Assembly: GCA_029721515.1 (NCBI GenBank)
Contig: CM056551.1
Span: 26,274,437 to 26,338,436 of the forward strand
Direction: 5' to 3'
Origin: Synanceia verrucosa
Taxonomy: Eukaryota > Chordata > Actinopteri > Perciformes > Synanceiidae
DNA: 64,000 bases
Both the position numbers and the translations under genes were made by a program. Positions 60,801-64,000 of the stretch are shown piece by piece. The notes below the pieces were generated by a model, which did not search any database, had not been told where the DNA came from, and saw nothing but the letters and a program-made list of their open reading frames with translations. Numbering within the stretch: position 1 is the stretch's first letter; the number at the start of each line of letters is the position of its first letter.

Positions 60801-63039
60801 TTGCTGTATTTTGATGACAAACGGCAGAAATGGCTTTGTAAGTAATGAGCCCAGTTGTGTTAAGATCAGCCACTGATGCTGATGTTGTAAGGTCTTATTG
60901 GTGATGACAGGAAGCCGCAGTAGTGCTCCTCCTTCTTGCAGGTTGGGAAGTCTGCAGCTGAAGGAGCTGCTTAAATTCACAATAACAGAGAGTATTAGGT
61001 ATGTAAGAAATAGTACATGTATCTTGATTATCACTGCAGTAATACAAATAGTGTGGCTGCTATCTTTCTTTAATTAAGTGGTTTTCTTCTTCTCGTCACA
61101 TGAACACATCTTCTTAAAATTCAACGTTATACCTGAAAAGGCTGAGAGAGGCGATGTGCTCCTTCTTATGTATGTGCCTCCCTGCGCACGGCACGCTGAC
61201 ACTTAATATTCACACTTATTATTCCAACTATGAGCTCAACGCTTCCATTAAAATGTGACTGGACACGTGACAGAGGAACATGCTTTACTCCTCCTCACCT
61301 CCTGGGCTTAGTTTATGTCTCGGTGTGTTTAATGACCTTGACTAACAGCCTCATTAAGCTTTGTTAAGAGTCTACTACCTGTCTCTTGAGTTCATTTATA
61401 TGCACAGGTCATGCAAATTAATTCCATCCAAGTTGTCAGGGGAGAGAATGAACTCTGAGACTATTATCATGACTGCATGGGGGTTAACCCACATGGACTG
61501 GCGGGATAGTAAACAGTCAATATAAAGATTGCCATGCTATATTTTCAGTGCATGATTGGATTCTGAAATACCATAAACACATTTAAATATGTAATGGTTC
61601 ACAGTGATATTCCAGGAAAATAGGAGTTCCTTAAATGCACAACAGACTTCATTTGTTTTCAAATGCTGTCTTAATAATGACCCACTTCAACACCTGCGTG
61701 CTGCCGCCTCTTGGAGCCAAGAGGCGAAGCCAGCAGGACTGAACGGAGGGTCGGGTTGTGCTGCCAGGAGTTTCTCATGTCTGAGAAAACCAGTTCCTGG
61801 AAAATAGGGAGATTTCTGCTAAAGCTGCAACAGACTGTAATAATCATCTCCAGGAACTGCAAAGAGTACAGAAAATGTCACACGGTATGTTGTGTCTGCA
61901 CAGTTCAATGGCTCAGCAGCTTTTTCAAATATGAAACTCAAAGTCCACATTAGCGTTTCCCCCTCTAGTCGACGATAAAAGCTTTTTTTTTTATTCTTTG
62001 GTCATGAGAAATCCCCTGTGATTTCACACACATTCAACATTATTTGAATAACCATGTATAAAGCCACAGATCACTTCCCTCAGAAGTAAATCATTGATAA
62101 ATCCCACAAGCATAAATCATTAATACTCCATCAATGAACTTCTTCACGCACACAGAGGCGACTCCTCACCTCCTTTGTTCTTGAAGTACTCCGTGTCTTT
62201 CCACATGAGAGGGATTCGAAGATCTGTAACGACAACAGACAAGGGATTAGACTGCAAAGATGTTAATCACCCTTACTGTCTAACCCGTGTGTGCATCTGA
62301 ATGTGCTGCTCTCACTCTCTGGCTAAACTATCCACAGCTAATTACTGTGTGTGCGTGTTTGAGTTTCCTGCTGGGTACCAGACATGCAGCAGAGCCCCCA
62401 TGAACCTTCACACACATTTTTTCCTCTCTCTCATTAATATTTATTTAATTTTTACCTTCTCATCATGCTCTAAAAACAAACAAGAACATCATGAAAAAAA
62501 AAACCCTATAGTCTTGGTGTCCCTGGTGTGAATTATCTCTCTGCAGTGCGTCTGGGATGCAAACAGAAGATCTCCATAATCACTCATCTGACTGCTCGCT
62601 GTCACATCTGCAAGTCAGCCTCTGTCTGACGAGAGGAGCTCTGCATTAAAATGTAACATTTAAGGGATCGTAAAGATTCCCTTATATATTGATGGTCTAT
62701 GGCCACACCTTCAACAATAAATAAGAGCTATATTATCCTGCATCACACATCCAGACATTCACACAGGGGTTACTTGCCTGAGATTGCCACTTTTCCTTTG
62801 CATGGGAGTCTGTCGTCCATCGGCCCCGCGTCCGATGACCTCCTTGTGACCTTCTGCATGACCTGAGCCTCCTTCATCCTCTGCAGCTCTGACATGTAGG
62901 CCATAATACGAGTGCTGCAGGTCTGCAGGCTCTTCGCCGCCTCCAACGCCTGGTCCTTCTGAGAGCAGGCGGCCAGCAACTTACAGGCCCCGTCACGCAT
63001 CCGGATCTCATGGTCAATCTTCTTCTGGATGTCGCTGTC
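54863..63039 (-). CDS. rtkn: Rhotekin, 5' end not identified
   Basis: Rho-GTP effector scaffold. Ten coding exons (high to low): 62778-63039, 62170-62223, 59742-59859, 59424-59648, 59232-59326, 58566-58672, 58269-58400, 56991-57156, 56726-56830, 54863-55578; phases join for 660 codons including the stop. Order of domains: HR1/REM-1 Rho-binding helix (KKIDHEIRMRDGACKLLAAC), anillin-like region (DLRIPLMWKDTEYF, LLAHTTLSLSHIQDSFRTHD, WLPLYGSMCCRLAAQP), PH domain (SWTKVFAVLKGT to WMEAFWQHFYDM), then a Ser/Pro-rich tail ending NWLQSQV, a class I PDZ-binding end as in human (QSPV). Most exons match RTKN best, though parts of the tail (DPRNWLQSQV) resemble RTKN2. The intron after the first listed exon starts with GC, not GT. 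The exon or exons carrying the start codon lie beyond 63,039. Confidence 0.93.
58045..58225. repeat. Transposon-edge fragment in an rtkn intron
   Basis: GATGTCATCGGCTATCGGCC and CCGATACCAGC resemble the ends of a widespread fish DNA-element family whose members start GGCCGATAtc-like. ATCGG words recur near 58,185. Too short and decayed to name. Confidence 0.3.
60000..62169 (-). other. rtkn intron, AT-rich; no gene recognised
   Basis: Part of the intron between 59859 and 62170. It contains A-rich and TATA-rich runs (60,210-60,500) and repeated GTGCAATA words (60,500-60,610), which may be the tail of an interspersed repeat. No coding exon was seen. Confidence 0.4.
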
Positions 63040-63436
63040 CTGCAAGGACAAGGGATGGTGGTTTAAGGGAAATGAGGCTTAAATTACAGATAATGACACA
63101 CAGAATCACAGAATCTTGTCTTGTGCAAATGGAGGGAAGCATCATTAGAGAGAGCGATGGGTGAATTGAGGGAGTGAGAGAATAAGCAGACAGAAATACA
63201 AAGAAGGGCAATTTATTGGTCAGATAGGAGAATCTGCAGTAGATTACAGGTCTCTTGTGGTTACATTAGTGAGGTGTGTGTCTGAAAGCACTCAGGAGTC
63301 TGTGTTCAGTGGTGTGTGTGTGACTGAGAGTGGTGGCATGGACAATATTCAAACACATGGCCTTCTGTCCTCTTACCGATGATCCCACCCCCTGCAGAGC
63401 AGACACACAGATGCTGAATCATTTAAACTTCTTCAC

Positions 63437-63462
63437 CACACACACACACACACACACACACA
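63437..63462. repeat. CA microsatellite
   Basis: About 13 CA units upstream of the first recognised rtkn exon. Confidence 0.9.
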
Positions 63463-64000
63463 GTGAGGGAATAAATAATGAAGCTGTCAAACTCTGAAAC
63501 TGAATGTCTGCAGCCTAAGAGACAAACCCCAGACACACAAATGTACACATGCACACCTCTAGACGCTGTCCCTTTCCTCAAGCTGCTCTCTCAAATGAAA
63601 AAAAAAAAAACATTTCTATTAAAGTGAATGTGACCTGGCTTATCTGGGGTAAAACATGCTCACTGTGGACACATGCACACAATGAACAAACCCAAACACG
63701 TGCAGACAGTAAAGGTTCCTCAGTCCTGAACGGTCTGGCTCTGTCTCTGGTGATGCTGTCCAGAGTTTAAACAAACCTCTAAGCCCCTCTTCACTCTGTC
63801 AGCAGTACAAACCAACTGTATGCATGAACTTAAAACAATAGACAGTGAGGGGAAGGACCAACACATGAGGTGAGGGACATGAAAGAACATAAAGGGATCC
63901 AATAATCAAACAAAAGCAAAGCTGGGTTGACCTTGAGTGTTACTGCCAGCACTCTTTTTCAAGCTTAAATATCTTTGAGTCGTGCATTTGCACAATTGTT

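Overview
The window is vertebrate nuclear DNA from a teleost fish, probably a percomorph. Evidence for this is the split genes with GT-AG introns, protein exons that read as fish orthologues of human genes, Tc1-type and hAT-type transposons, a tRNA-derived SINE and many CA/GT microsatellites. No bacterial, phage or CRISPR features were seen.

Layout from left to right. (1) Positions 1 to about 23,076, minus strand: the 5' third of adgrv1 (VLGR1/GPR98, the giant adhesion GPCR of the Usher ankle-link complex). I could follow 31 consecutive coding exons in phase, from the signal peptide to about residue 2,156, where the window ends. They encode about fifteen Calx-beta repeats with a laminin-G/pentraxin-like domain between them. 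A noncoding first exon probably lies near 34,920-35,250, making 23,077-34,919 a long first intron. (2) 35,250-41,000: the spacer between the divergent genes adgrv1 and lysmd3, filled by a decayed Tc1 transposon, a 3.2-kb inverted-repeat structure carrying a coiled-coil reading frame, and a short terminal-inverted-repeat element. (3) 41,000-44,733, plus strand: lysmd3, a LysM-domain membrane protein. (4) 44,930-49,480, minus strand: polr3g, an RNA polymerase III subunit, whose introns hold several transposon remnants. (5) 49,635-50,158: a compact divergent promoter shared by polr3g and mblac2. (6) 50,159-52,775, plus strand: mblac2, a metallo-beta-lactamase-fold hydrolase. (7) 54,863-63,039, minus strand: rtkn (rhotekin), complete at its 3' end; its first coding exon or exons are not identified.

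The order adgrv1-lysmd3-polr3g-mblac2 with alternating strands matches, from memory, human 5q14.3. rtkn is on human chromosome 2, so a synteny break lies between 52.8 and 54.8 kb. The genes do not form a pathway; what links them is conserved linkage and shared divergent promoters. The least explained object is the inverted-repeat coiled-coil element at 36,992-40,166.

All exon boundaries were read by eye from splice sites, reading phase and remembered human orthologues. No alignment was run.
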